Source of the DNA: Cryptomeria japonica
Lineage: Eukaryota > Streptophyta > Pinopsida > Cupressales > Cupressaceae
Reading direction: 5' to 3'
Assembly: GCF_030272615.1 (NCBI RefSeq)
Contig: NC_081414.1
Location: forward strand, 764,131,413 to 764,195,412
DNA length: 64,000 nt
Both the position numbers and the translations under genes were made by a program. The notes below the pieces were generated by a model. The model made no database searches and had not been told where the DNA came from. It saw nothing but the letters and a program-made list of their open reading frames with translations. Below are positions 1 to 10,799 of this stretch, piece after piece. The first letter of the stretch is position 1. Every line of letters begins with the position of its first letter.

Positions 1-119
1 TTAGTTTGTTAAGTTTAAATTTATATTTTTATCATTTAATGATTTATATTTATATAATAATAAATCTTAAATATTTTAAAAAAAAAAAATTGGGTAGGTA
101 ATAGGCCGAAGCCGCAATA

Positions 120-292
120 TTTTGAATTATTATTATTATTGTTTGATTAGATTGACCCTAGACCTTCCCCATTTTTATGGAAGGCCAAGAGTCACAGCTT
201 AGAATTCCACTTTAGATGTCCCTATTGGGAATTGAACTTGGGTCTCCACAATGAGAACCCAGTGTTTTAACCAGTTAAGCTCAACCCCTTGG
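120..292 (-). mobile_element. SINE-like tRNA-derived fragment
   Basis: Read on the minus strand, the right end starts with a tRNA-like head. A box A-like stretch (TGAGCTTAACTGG, about 271-284) is followed by a box B-like stretch (AGTTCAATTCCC, about 227-239), and the body runs into an AAT-rich tail near 120-140. This order (Pol III boxes, unrelated body, simple tail) is that of a SINE. Box B departs from the consensus GGTTCGANTCC at a few positions, and I could not define target duplications. It may instead be a decayed tRNA pseudogene. Confidence 0.45.
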
Positions 293-356
293 ACTTAAAT
301 ATTTAAATTTAATTTAAAGTAAAAATATAATTATTCATAATCATTAACTCAATTAA

Positions 357-572
357 GTAAACATATATCATATATGTTATAATGATATTTTTACAAACTT
401 TTAAATTACAAAATAATTAAAATATTTGTATTTTATTTAATAATAATACAAATTAAAATTAAATAATTAAATATTCAATTTTCATTTGTATTATTATTAA
501 GATAAATACAAATATTTTAATTATTTTGTAATTTAAAAGTTTGGAACTATATTAATATCATTATATGTTTAC
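357..572. repeat. Fold-back inverted repeat (MITE-like)
   Basis: Two arms of about 90-97 bp, 357-453 and 484-572, are reverse complements of each other around a 30 nt centre. Both contain the same run of AAACTTTTAAATTACAAAAT followed by AATTAAAATATTTGTATTT. Weaker similarity continues roughly 25 bp outward on each side. The arms differ by small indels. It carries no coding sequence and looks like a non-autonomous fold-back element. Confidence 0.65.
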
Positions 573-1809
573 TTTCATAATTATTAATCATTGATAATAT
601 TTGAGATTCTAATTTTTTATTTTTTTTCTACTTTTTAGGTTGCATATACGTATATATTTATGATTTTTTATGTTTTTGTGTACGGACGTACCCAAAACCC
701 CCCCAAAAAAAATTGCCGTACCAGCATACCGTATCCGTACCCGTACCGGCAACTTAGGAGAAAGGATTGAACTTTTGTAGCACAGAATTAGGTGCTTCAA
801 AAAAAAAAATCCCAAATCATAGAGATTGTAAGGTGAATTCTTCCAGAAAAATACATTGCTCATAAATTTGACAGTCTTAAAAATATGTAGCAGAGAGATG
901 AATGTTTATCTTTCATTGGATTATTTTCCTAAAAATATTATCAAGAGCACCCACTAAGAAATATGCTATAGCCCCATCCATGGGAACATTGCCTTATCCA
1001 CAAAAGTTTTCCCCAATTAACTGTTTGATAAGACAAACAATAGTCTGTTAGAATCTTAGAGTAGATAAACTAATGTTAAACAACCAAACACGTGATAACA
1101 GATGCAGTATGACAGAGAACATGCACATCCCTCAAAATCTTCAAAATCATAAAGAAGTTGCAAGGAAGAAAGCTGTAGAAAACCTCAGGTAAAAAATTAT
1201 GCAACCACATTAAAAAACTATACAACCATAAAATGGGTTTGCATAAGTGATAAAGAGATAAAATAACGCAAGGCTGGCACCAAATAGCAAACACCACACT
1301 CTTGAAAGCAAATATAATCCTGTAAAGTAAAACAAAAAAACAAAAATAGCATTGCCAACTTTAAGGTCCCAGACTAGACAAGATGCCAGTCAGACCTATG
1401 ACAACCCACAAGAAGAGCAAGTGCATCTTTCAGTTTACTAGTCTCCTGATGTAGGTGTTACTAGTCTCCTGGTGTAGGTGGATAATCAAGAAAGATTTAA
1501 TTTGAGTATATTCTAGAAAACTGCTTAAATATGTTGGAGCCACATAATGGAAGCACCAACTTTACTCACTGATAATGAGTCCACTATGTGACAAGAAATG
1601 TTTGTAATACAAAACTATTTATGCAGATTTTCCAAAATACTCTTAAACATTCAATTCTCCAAACGCGACCTACAAAAGCTAAAGGTTCAATAAAAGAAAA
1701 TCCAAAGCTAGGCCATGCAGTTTCATGAGGTCTGAGCTCAGGAGCTAAAATAAGAATGATATAAAAGGCAAATAAAAGGTAAAATGAGGATAGAGTGCAG
1801 CTGAATCTG
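573..1809. other. AT-rich DNA without recognisable gene
   Basis: I see no credible coding frame here; the open frames are short and compositionally random. A small degenerate CCGTAC-type repeat lies at about 713-750. The stretch ends at the GATAC (1810-1814) that forms the left target duplication of Copia-A. Confidence 0.6.
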
Positions 1810-1814
1810 GATAC

Positions 1815-2726
1815 TGTTAAAATTTAGAACCAGAAAGATAAAAACTCAGAAATCTGAATCAAGAATCCTTACAAAACACAAAAACACAAATCTCTACCTG
1901 AGGGTGAAAAACCCAGCCACACTAAAAATATCTTTATTATCAAAACAAGTCTGATACAAAGCTGATACACTTAGCAAGAAATGATTGTTATCAATTTAAC
2001 AATCAACCGAATAAGTCAAAAATGACTTCTACAATGCATACCACATATATCCTCCTTCACAATATATATATATATATATCTTGCATGTCGATCATTCACA
2101 CAAAGGTTATATAGAAAGGATCGAGCGATACACGGAAGCTACTGAAGAATACCTCCTTCGATCTTAATCACGAATGAACACAAAAGCAAAAGAATAAATG
2201 GTCTTCCTTTAAATTATACCGCTCACTGAATACAGCTTCTCTTTTCTAAAGAATAAGCACACACTGCTGAAGATCACCAAAATACATAAAATAGATAGAA
2301 TGCCTGAACTCCATCACAGCCGGAAAACATAGAGATATATAAATGAGTAGAAAAAGTATAACTCTTCACGGAGTAAAGATGAAAAACCACGCTCAAAAGA
2401 AAGATGTCAGTTACATGACAGACATCAAGAGAAGTGAACAACGGAGAGAAGTGAACAACGGATGGAATCCAGATCAGACGGTAACGGCAGCCAACGCACA
2501 ATACTTCCACGAAGCCGCAAGCAACATACACATATACGGTGATGGATATTGGAAAGAACCGAAAACACATACAACATGCTTGGAGATGAAAAAACAGAAT
2601 TATCACGAACACAGAGCTCAAAAAACAATCGAGCAAAATAGATGAACTGTGAAAGGGTGCAATCAGCAATACAAATCTCACACACATTGCATGAAATGAT
2701 GTCTCACGAAGTTATACACATTAACA
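1815..2726 (-). repeat. Copia-A 3' LTR
   Basis: It begins TGTTAAAAT and ends ATTAACA, matching 18789-19676 almost throughout. Relative to the other copy it has a longer TA run (about 2066-2080) and a short tandem duplication of GAGAAGTGAACAACGGA near 2430-2460. Open frames inside it (for example 2274-2687 minus) are chance frames in LTR sequence. Confidence 0.92.
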
Positions 2727-2738
2727 CTCCCTCTTAAC
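2727..2738 (-). promoter_or_regulatory. Copia-A polypurine tract
   Basis: On the minus strand GTTAAGAGGGAG lies directly before the LTR start TGTTAATG, as expected for the plus-strand DNA primer. The same purine core TAAGAGGGAG precedes the Copia-B 3' LTR (10708-10717). Here the tract also lies inside a small hairpin, CTCCCT / AGGGAG (2727-2745). Confidence 0.8.
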
Positions 2739-3140
2739 AAGGGAGATATCATTCACTGATATTCAAGTCATGGAATCTCTCAACATGACAAACACAATAT
2801 GAAAACAACAAAAATTAATCACGGATTCTCTCAACGTGATAGGCATCATTGATTCACTCAACATGATGTTCACCATGGCTACTCCCATGAGTGAAATAAC
2901 ACAAGCTCTCATCACGGAGTCACTCAACGTGATGTTATCATGGAGTCTTTCAACATGACATTCACTATGGCTACTCCCATTAGTGAAAAGAGCCTCAAGG
3001 GCTTTCACCTCAAATTTCTCTGTCACAGAGAAAAGTGCATTACAAGGGATTACACCTCGAACTTCTCCTTCACAGAGAAGAACTCATTAACAACATGTAA
3101 AAGATTCATTACAGCTGAGATTCTTTCTCAACAAGAGTAT
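2727..3140 (-). repeat. Copia-A 3' stem-loop array
   Basis: About ten short hairpins lie end to end between the pol stop and the 3' LTR. Examples (stems): 2767-2772/2784-2789 GTCATG/CATGAC; 2818-2823/2835-2840 ATCACG/CGTGAT; 2911-2916/2928-2933 ATCACG/CGTGAT; 2938-2942/2954-2958 TCATG/CATGA; 2961-2967/2981-2987 TTCACTA/TAGTGAA; 3015-3022/3026-3033 TTTCTCTG/CAGAGAAA; 3062-3067/3075-3080 CTTCTC/GAGAAG. Several share an 11 nt loop of the form GANTCNCTCAA while the stems change in a compensated way. Its role is unknown. Confidence 0.8.
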
Positions 3141-3382
3141 CATTCTCCACAATACCAAGCTTGTCTCGGAAATAACAAAACTTCACTCTAGGAAGTGGCT
3201 TGGCGAGAATGTTTGTTGTTTGCTCTTCAATGCAAATGTACTTGAGCTCCATTGTTTTCCTTTGAACCATATCTCTCAAGTAATGATATTTTATTTCCAC
3301 ATGCTTGGATCTATCATGGAAAATAGGATTAACTGAAAGCTTTACACAGCTTTGGTTATCACAAAGAATCACTGTAGGTTTT
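3109..3382 (-). pseudogene. Copia-A RNase H, C-terminal part
   Basis: The minus frame carries the end of Copia RNase H: LCDNQSCVKL, then HDRSKHVEIKYHYLRDMV, then TTNILAKPLPRVKF, ending at a stop near 3109. The equivalent part of Copia-B (11245 onward) aligns residue by residue. Its N-terminal half lies 5.6 kb away, at 8963 and above, because element X is inserted between the two halves. About eight codons expected between the halves are not present at either junction. Confidence 0.88.
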
Positions 3383-4552
3383 TGTTGATGTGTGTTTTAT
3401 GCACATAACATTTCAGAATAAAATACCAAGGTAATTTACCCTCTCTTAAACAAAATCACCTCAAATGCTAAGGATAAGATCAACTAAAATGATTCCAAGG
3501 TTTCTACGTGTTAGGTCTTGACGAGTGGGTAACTCAATGGTCGATGTGAATTGCAGTGTTCACTTGGGGACTTAAGCAAATTTTTGGATTATCTTCTTCG
3601 ATCATGAAGATGCGGAATAGGTGTACTGACAACTTAGGATTTATCAATATGGCTCTGGATTTAATTCTTACTAAAAAAAGGGCAAAAGGAATAGGGTTCA
3701 AGAAATCTATTCTAGGCCTAGGAATGTCGGAAATGGTGAACAAATCTAGTGGAATCAAACTAAGCAGGGTCTCACAAACAGGTATTGACACAAGCTTAGT
3801 GCAATCGTCTAAAGTATACTTAAGGATTTTTAGACTAACACCATCAAACGTTGACACCATCCAAGTTGATGCTTGTCAAAAAACGCGTAATAGTTGAAGT
3901 TAAGCTTACTCAAATTTCCAGTTGACCACACAAGGCGCACTTACTAGCGGCAAGAGGCTAGTGGTATGGATTAAGGATTCCACACAAATATATTCAACAA
4001 ATCTTTCACTCAATCTAACTTACATGAAAATAAATTCTAATCTAAAATTCTAATCTAACTTGGAGGAATTGAGAACCATGAATGAAAATACAACACTTGA
4101 AGAGAAAAATCACCAACAATAGAACAATGATTATGATTCAAATAGCTGCAAGCATATACCAACACTTCTACAAAAACTCTCCCTTACAAATGAGAGACAA
4201 GTAGGTATATATAAAGTCTCTTAAAATATGTATGGCCAAGATTGATCCAAGATCAATGGCCAAGATCATGCCAACAAAACCCTAGAATTGCCCTAATTAG
4301 GGTTTACATCAAAAATGGTGCCACCAACATATGGCCCAATAAAAAGATACCTAGTCATCAAATAGGGAATCTTCTAGAAGATTCCTCCCTGCATCTCTCT
4401 CTCTCCTAGCATATTCCAAGAATCTAGTCAATAATGAATCTAACTCCTCCATGGAAATGCTAGGCAAGGTATCCTGCTATAAATCAATCACGTCCGATGA
4501 ATCCGAGCAAGCGTCCAAAGTGTTCTCCCAATCTGGCATGAGCTTCTACGAA

Positions 4553-6459
4553 CTATAAACATGAATCAACAAAGAGACCAAGTCGTCTATCTGGCTCTTC
4601 TTCAAAGAGTCCAACTGGCAAAAATACATAAACTTCATCTTGTCTCTTAATTCGGCTTAAGTGTAAACCACTAGCATCACTAACATCAACACCCAATAAT
4701 TCATCAATTGAGGCAAGGATCTTCATCTGAATGTCCTGAATCAACCCCTCCATCTCCATGCAACTCGACCGGGCGTTCTCATAAGTTGATCTCTTCATGG
4801 CCAATGAACAATACCAACCATGGAAATCGCATCTATCTCCACTGTGCACAATGTTCTCGCTGACCAAGGTGGAATTAGGAATCTTCTTCGAAGCCTGGAG
4901 ACGTGGAATAGTCTTCTCCTGAATAGGCCGGAATTCTTCCCAAACTCCCTCCAAATATTGGATTCTAAATACGAGCCCTATTATCCTATCATATGCCTAG
5001 ACAAACTGAGTAAGGAAATCATCTGCCTGCTTTCTTGTACTCTCAATCCATGTGTATCTCTCGCTGCCTCATAGTGTGAATGTATTACATGGTCAACTGC
5101 AATAGGGGAAATAAGGGTGGGATTTTCACGCCTTATCCCTACAATATACTCTCTAAGTCTGATTTTTTCTTCTCTATACCTTCCAACTTTCTTATCTGGA
5201 TAAAATCTTTCTTTTTTCTTGAAGGTTGCAAATCAATAGAATGCAAGCTCCTCACTCGCAGTGCTAGTGGCTAAGGCTGACTGGCAACCCTCTGATATCT
5301 TCCCAACTAAAATAGGGAATGTCATGCCTGTCCCATGCTTCTCTCTCTGAATGGCATCAAATTCTAGAAGTTGTCTCACCACTTCCAACAAGATCATTCT
5401 GTCAAACGGATACCTAGGAAGCCTATAGGGTTCGAATTGAAACCCATGAATCCTAAGGTACGTGAAAGTGGAAAACTAAATATACCACGATCCATATTTC
5501 TCTATTAGCTCTGTTGCCTCCTTGGACAATCTTTTGTGGATTCCGCCTTGCAACATCCATGTGATGTACATTGCGAATACGTTATTCACTCTCTTGTAGT
5601 CTTCAATTTTGTACATGCTTAGCTAGGGGTAGCACTCATGACTCCTGAATTGTCCCTACCCATTCCCGACTTCACCTTTGCATATCAATCCTCTCTATGA
5701 AAAGAATCGTGCAAGCAAGTATATTAGGTAGGAAGTCATGGCGAATGACTTGGACTGCTCTACATTCCTCAACTGAAAGTCTAGATTGTCACTTATAATA
5801 TTAGACCAATTTACCAATGTTCCTCTAAGACAATCCTAGATGAAATAGAACATCCATCCATCGAATATTGCTCCCTGCGGCATCCCCATCACTCTGTTGA
5901 GTAGGAATATTAAGTCACTATACTTCTCTTTGAAGTCTGTGCACATGAGTGTCTTGGGAGCCTTGGAATGATGAAGCCTAGGCTCAATCATCCACTCTTT
6001 ATTTATCATATTCTTGCAAGCACCCATCTTCTTCATGTACCGCTCTTTATACTCATCCTTGGTCACATCCTTCATATTTGTTCCACGTAGAATTCCGAAC
6101 ACCTCAGCAATAGCATCCTCAGCAAGGTAGCCAATGACAACGCCCTTAGGACTTTCGATCATTCGTGTGAGAGGATCATAACATCGTGCACACTCCAGGA
6201 TAAGCTCACTGCACTGTATGGACTGTGGAAATCCAGCGGCATGAAAAATACCACTCTTCATAATGTTCACATATGTCGGGGAAGGAATCTGATTTCCAAC
6301 TCCGAACATCCGTTGTCGCATCTGGTTCAGGTCTAGGAAATGCATGTTCGTATCTATGATCTCTCTCCATCTGGATGAAATCTTAGGCTCTGGATAGAAT
6401 CTAGTCTCCGGCATCTTCAACAGTTCTTTCCTTTCCTTAAATCCGAACTTCGACATCAC
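4553..6459 (-). pseudogene. Element X long protein, unknown family, degenerate
   Basis: The best-preserved part is 207 codons (6459-5836), with recognisably protein-like sequence such as MRQRMFGVGNQIPSPTYVN and MIESPKGVVIGYLAEDAIAE. Translating further down the strand gives more protein-like stretches with stops and frame changes, ending with a 133-codon frame at 4954-4553. The original product may have exceeded 600 residues. I see no protease, RT, RNase H, integrase or zinc-knuckle signature and do not recognise the family. It could be an accessory protein of a non-autonomous element or a captured host gene. Confidence 0.5.
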
Positions 6460-7954
6460 ACATGTACGAAGCTTGAAGTTAGAACTTAGGAAAATAAATA
6501 AAATTCTTGACTTTCTAAAGATTTTAAGCTAATTAGAGCATAAAGTCAAGAAAATAGTCCACACTCTTGGTAGATCTTGACAATTAGATTCGAAATGTGA
6601 CAACGTTAGGGCATGGAAACCCTCTATAAAATTCATTAAAACCTCTTTACACTTAGAAATTATGCAAACTAAAGTACAAAGGAGTATACCGGATCAGCAG
6701 TGACTAAGGAAAGGTGTGAAAGGTTGTGTTTTCACACAAAGCATGTCTGAGGACACCTTCCGCAGTCAACAATGGAAGTCAACAAAATCTGAGGACAACC
6801 TGAAAATTAAACTTTTAAAACATGTTGTAATCATCTAGATATGCATAATTTGATGAGAATCAACCTTCCAAGGCAAACACAAGAAAATCTGAGTGTGTAT
6901 ATAGGGCAGGAAATGAAAACTTAGACTAAAGACAAATCTGGAAATGAAGTTTTCAGACTTACCAGCACCCTTAGGAATGATAAAATACTCAGAAATAAAC
7001 TCTGGAATGAAGCAAAAATGCTTCCCAAGTGAAATTGCAAGGTAGGTAGGTGGCTGGAAAAACTTGTTTTCTGAGGACAGCACCCCTACAATGGAGTTTC
7101 AGGTCTGCAACAATGGAAGATAACTCTGAAAATTGATTGAAAATGTCTACAATCAGCTCCTTGGATAAAATCTCTTAAGGCACAAAATAGTTGGGAACAA
7201 GGTTTAAGTCTGAAAGTTGATTTTCCAGCCAGCTATGGAGGTTGAACAAGCTGCAATAATGGAGGACAAACTCAGATCTGCAACATATCAGCAAGCTGGG
7301 AATGATAGCAGCCCAAACAATGGCACAAACACTTGCCAAACTAAAATCGAAATTTCCAGCTATTAGAAAATTATGAAAATGTCTTCAATCAAGCTCGAAT
7401 CTGCAACACAATCTGCAATGAAGGTCTGGGACAGCCAGCAATAATGGTGGAAAAAATCGCCAAAAGTCATCAAACACCAAAAATCGCCAATTTCCACAAA
7501 ATCGTGATTTTCACCAAAAATGGCAAACTTCACCAAAAAATCGAAAATCTGGAAATGATCTTCAATGGCAACAATGGAAAGGATTGCCAAGCTGGAAAAA
7601 AAAAATGGAAGCCTTCAATCAAACACTTCACTTCAATACTTCGCCAAAATTCGCCAATAAGAGAGGAAAATCGCCAAACATGGAGACACCTGGCAAAATA
7701 AAATATTGTTGGAGACTCCTCTCTTATACTTGCTTTTGCCTCACTTTCACCACACAAGCAATGTGGGATAAAATACTTGCTTATATACTTGTTTGGTAAA
7801 ACTAACTTGCTTCTAGAAGGGTAAAAAACATTAAATTGTCATTGCAAGTTATTTAATTTTGTTTTTAAAATTTTAAATAATCGTCAATCACCATTTAAAA
7901 ACAATTAAAATGTGGCTCATTTTATTAAATATTTCAATTTTAAGTCAAAATTGA
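6460..7954. other. Element X upstream region, no gene seen
   Basis: AT-rich sequence upstream of the element X coding region. Loosely repeated phrases recur (variants of CAATGGAAG, TCTGAGGACA and CTGCAATAATGG about every 100-150 bp), suggesting an old, very degenerate tandem repeat. Open frames on both strands at 7363-7799 are short and look accidental. Confidence 0.4.
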
Positions 7955-8590
7955 GCCTTTGGGGGGAAATCGATATGGATAGGGATTAAGAAATCCCATT
8001 AAAATCATTTAAAACACCAAAATATTCCCCACAAGGGAAAATCGATGTCAGTATGGATAAAAATCCATGATAAAACTCATCAAAATGCATACAAAACAGG
8101 CCAGGGGAAAATCGATGGGAGCATGGACAAGGAATCCACACTCCAAATTCACTTCATTTGCAAAAAATACTCCCCGATGGAATTTCGACCTTAGTCTGGA
8201 AGAAAATCCAGACTCAAAATTCATCAAATTGCTCTCAATGGAAAATCGACTTGGGTATGGACTGAGAGTCTGCACAAAAATCTGCATTAACTTGTCACAA
8301 AACAACCTAGTGGAAAATCGACCCAGGCATGGAATCATCCTCAACTTCATCCTCACTCCCGATGGAAAAACGAAGGCAGTCTGGAAAAATCCTGACATAG
8401 TCAAATTTTAATGCTTCCAGGGGAAAAATGACCCAAAGCATGGATAAACAGTGGTGGAAAATCATAGACAATATGGATTTCAGGGGAAACCCATGTGTAG
8501 TGTGGATTTTGAGTGGGAGAAAAAGATGGGTAGTCTGGAATATGAGGGGAAAAGCACCTCTCACATGGAATTTTGACCTTTCAACCCTTA
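7955..8590. repeat. Degenerate tandem repeat, period mostly about 50-70 bp
   Basis: A motif of the form GGGGAAAATCGAT followed after a few bases by AGTATGG recurs near 7961, 8032, 8101, 8172, 8233, 8307, 8357, 8416, 8451, 8481, 8512 and 8545. Early units are about 70 bp apart and later ones 30-60 bp. Many units also carry a matching CCANACTC or ATCC phrase after the motif. The copies are strongly diverged, and the overlapping open frames on both strands (for example 8048-8411) are by-products. Confidence 0.6.
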
Positions 8591-8962
8591 GAATATGGAT
8601 TTCCCTTTAGGAATTTGACATTTTAACCACTCAAAATCTCTAGAAAACTCTGAAACTTGATAAAACTCAACTGGACTTAGGCAAATTTTCCAAAAAATTG
8701 AGCGAAACATAAGGAAATTTATCGGGATAAAGTGCGAAATCAACTTGAATAATACCTTGAGAGCGAGAAAACAACTCCAAAAGGTCTGAAAAATACCTTG
8801 GCACTTTAAAATCACCGACGCGCGTGTTTAAAAGCACATTAACGCTCAAGAAGGTCAACACTTAGACAAAATTAGGATCATTAAAATTCCAACGTTTGCA
8901 ACTTGATCCTATAACTTCAAAAACCCTAAACGGCATTAGGCATGATCAAAACTCCGAGACTC

Positions 8963-9466
8963 AAGCAATTTGCGAAGCCACACTGCTTCTCTTGCAACCA
9001 CACAAGCTGCAACATATTCCGCTTCAGTTATACTCTTAGCAACACATGATTGTTTCCTGCTGCACCAGGAAATCATAGTTGATCCTAGGCTGAAACAACA
9101 TCCTGAAGTGCTTTTCCTGTCAGGAACACATCATGCCCAATCTGAATCAGAAAAACCCTGCAATTTCAAGACTTCACAAGAAGTATATTTCAGGCCATAT
9201 CCCACTGTACCACGCACATATCTCAATATATGTTTAGCTGCAACAAGATGAATTTGTCTAGGCTCACACATAAATTGACTGAAAGTGTTAACAACATAAC
9301 ACATGTCAGGCCTTGTATTGACTAAATACATCAAAGATCCAATCAATTGTCTATACATAGTAGGATCAACTAAGTCTGAACTAGTTGTAACCTCATGTAA
9401 CTTTTTCAAATTTGCTTCCATGGGGGTTGCCATAGACTTGCAATCTAACATACCAAATCTTTTCAA
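8963..9466 (-). pseudogene. Copia-A RT end and RNase H, N-terminal part
   Basis: Minus frame with the late RT/connection region (MKRFGMLDCKSMATPMEAN, then QLIGSLMYLVNTRPDMCY) and the start of RNase H (GFSDSDWA). After a frame break it runs on to EAEYVAA and REAVWLRKLL at the element X border. It corresponds to the centre of the Copia-B RT/RNase H frame. The upstream part (about 9467-9530) is scrambled relative to Copia-B, suggesting a small deletion. Confidence 0.88.
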
Positions 9467-9502
9467 AAGATCAATGGCATATTTACCTGACTCAATATGA
9501 CT

Positions 9503-9964
9503 TCATTTGGTCTTTGCCACCCTTCTAAACCAAGAAAATATTGCATCAAACCAAAATCTAGCAATGAGATCATCCTCTCCAGTAAGAAATAAATCATCAA
9601 CATATAAAACTAAAATTAAGGCTTTAGCATCAATTACCTTGAAGTAGATATTTGAATCTGCATCATTTTTTAGAAAACCCAAGTTCAACAAATACTGATC
9701 AACTCTTTCATACCAAGCGCGTGGAGCTTGCTTAAGGCCATACAAGGCCTTTTTCAATTGCATACATGTGATTCTTTCTCATGGATCACAAATCCAACTG
9801 GTTGTTCAATAAAAACTTCTTCAATTACACTATTCAATAATGATGTCTTTACATCCATCTGATGCAATTTCCACCCTTTAACAGCTGCAATAGCAATAAT
9901 ATTTCCGATAGAAGTGTAACGTGCTATAGGTGCAAAAGTCTCTTCATAGTCTATGCCATCTTTT
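9503..9964 (-). pseudogene. Copia-A RT, catalytic part
   Basis: Minus frame with the Copia RT core KALYGLKQAPRAWYERVDQY and the catalytic box LYVDD. The preceding codons (DGIDYEETFAP) run up to the Copia-B border at 9964. The upstream half of RT continues on the far side of Copia-B at 15991. A frame disturbance lies around 9763-9780, and the 3' end runs into the scrambled stretch near 9520. Confidence 0.9.
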
Positions 9965-10707
9965 TGTAAATGATGTTTAATTTACATTCAATATGCAAGT
10001 TGTATTCTATTAAAATAATCTTGTTGCATTTATTATTGCCTTAATGTATAAATCTGACTATCTTCTTGTTTGTGGCAGGTGAGAGGAGCATTTAATATTT
10101 TCTATGTCCTATCTCACGAATGCCACTCAATATAAGTATATAACAAATGGGGCACGGTCAAGCAATGCCTTGATCGGTCATGACCGATCAAGACATTACT
10201 TGATCGTGCCTCTTTGTTTATACTAAACAAATGCATGTTCAACGTTAATGCCAATCGGTGTGGGAGTAGTATTACAACCGATGTCTATCGGTGTTTGCTC
10301 AATGCTAACAGCCGATAGTTATCGACGTGTTAGCCTTAACAACCGATAACTATCGATGTAGGCTTAACACCCGATAACTATCGGTGACCTTTGTTATAAT
10401 GCCACCCAATATATTATATGCAACCCGATATATTAATCGGTGTTTTCATTAATCATTTATTTATCATTATATATGTTAATCGATATACATCTAAATACAA
10501 GATTTATTAATCGATGAACATAAACAAAATGCATAGTATGATTATCAATGATAAGGTTATTTATATGCAAATGTAGAATGGCTATCAAAGAGGAATTAAT
10601 TGCTTGAAGGTTTTATCATGGTTATCGATATGATAAATGATTGAATGAGAGACTTCATTTATCTCTCATTCAATCATTTATCTTACTGAAGCTATCATAC
10701 ATTAACA
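9965..10707 (-). repeat. Copia-B 3' LTR
   Basis: It runs from TGTAAATGATG to CATTAACA on the plus strand. It differs from 15279-15990 mainly by one extra ~31 bp unit containing CCGATAACTATCG (about 10335-10380). Read in the element's sense, a TATA-like TTATATACTTATA lies near 10128-10145, just downstream of a large palindrome, so U3 is the right-hand part. Confidence 0.9.
10152..10209. promoter_or_regulatory. 58 bp palindrome in Copia-B 3' LTR U3
   Basis: An outer stem of about 11 bp (GCACGGTCAAG / CTTGATCGTGC, one mismatch or wobble) encloses a short internal loop and a perfect 24 bp palindrome with arms CTTGATCGGTCA / TGACCGATCAAG. It lies just upstream of the TATA-like box in the element's sense. 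Further right are repeats of the palindromic unit CCGATAACTATCGG (10300-10385). The dyad symmetry suggests transcription-factor binding; this is inference. Confidence 0.6.
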
Positions 10708-10717
10708 CTCCCTCTTA
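10708..10717 (-). promoter_or_regulatory. Copia-B polypurine tract
   Basis: On the minus strand TAAGAGGGAG lies immediately before the 3' LTR start TGTTAATG. It shares this core with Copia-A. Confidence 0.75.
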
Positions 10718-10799
10718 GCTAGGTAAGATGAATGTAGACAATATATTCAAGCATCAAAATTCAATTGATAGTTAGCATTTTAGACATTCTTAGGAAGTC

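Larger units (their letters stand above)
3383..8962 (-). mobile_element. Element X: pol-less insertion in Copia-A RNase H
   Basis: The left border starts TGTTGATGTGTG directly against the RNase H codons, which on the minus strand is an LTR-like end (...CATCAACA). The right border is abrupt near 8962, next to the codons for the VWLRKLL part of RNase H. I could not find a second LTR copy on the right or a matching target duplication, so this is probably a minus-strand LTR element truncated at its 5' side, with a small loss of host sequence. It contains one long decayed coding region (4553-6459), no RT or integrase, and a degenerate repeat block in its upstream part. Confidence 0.6.

Noticed and set aside
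2274-2687. 137-codon minus frame and overlapping frames
   Set aside because: They lie entirely inside the Copia-A 3' LTR and are not maintained in the other LTR.
8048-8411. Paired open frames on opposite strands (about 115 codons each)
   Set aside because: They mirror each other across the degenerate tandem repeat and have no family features.
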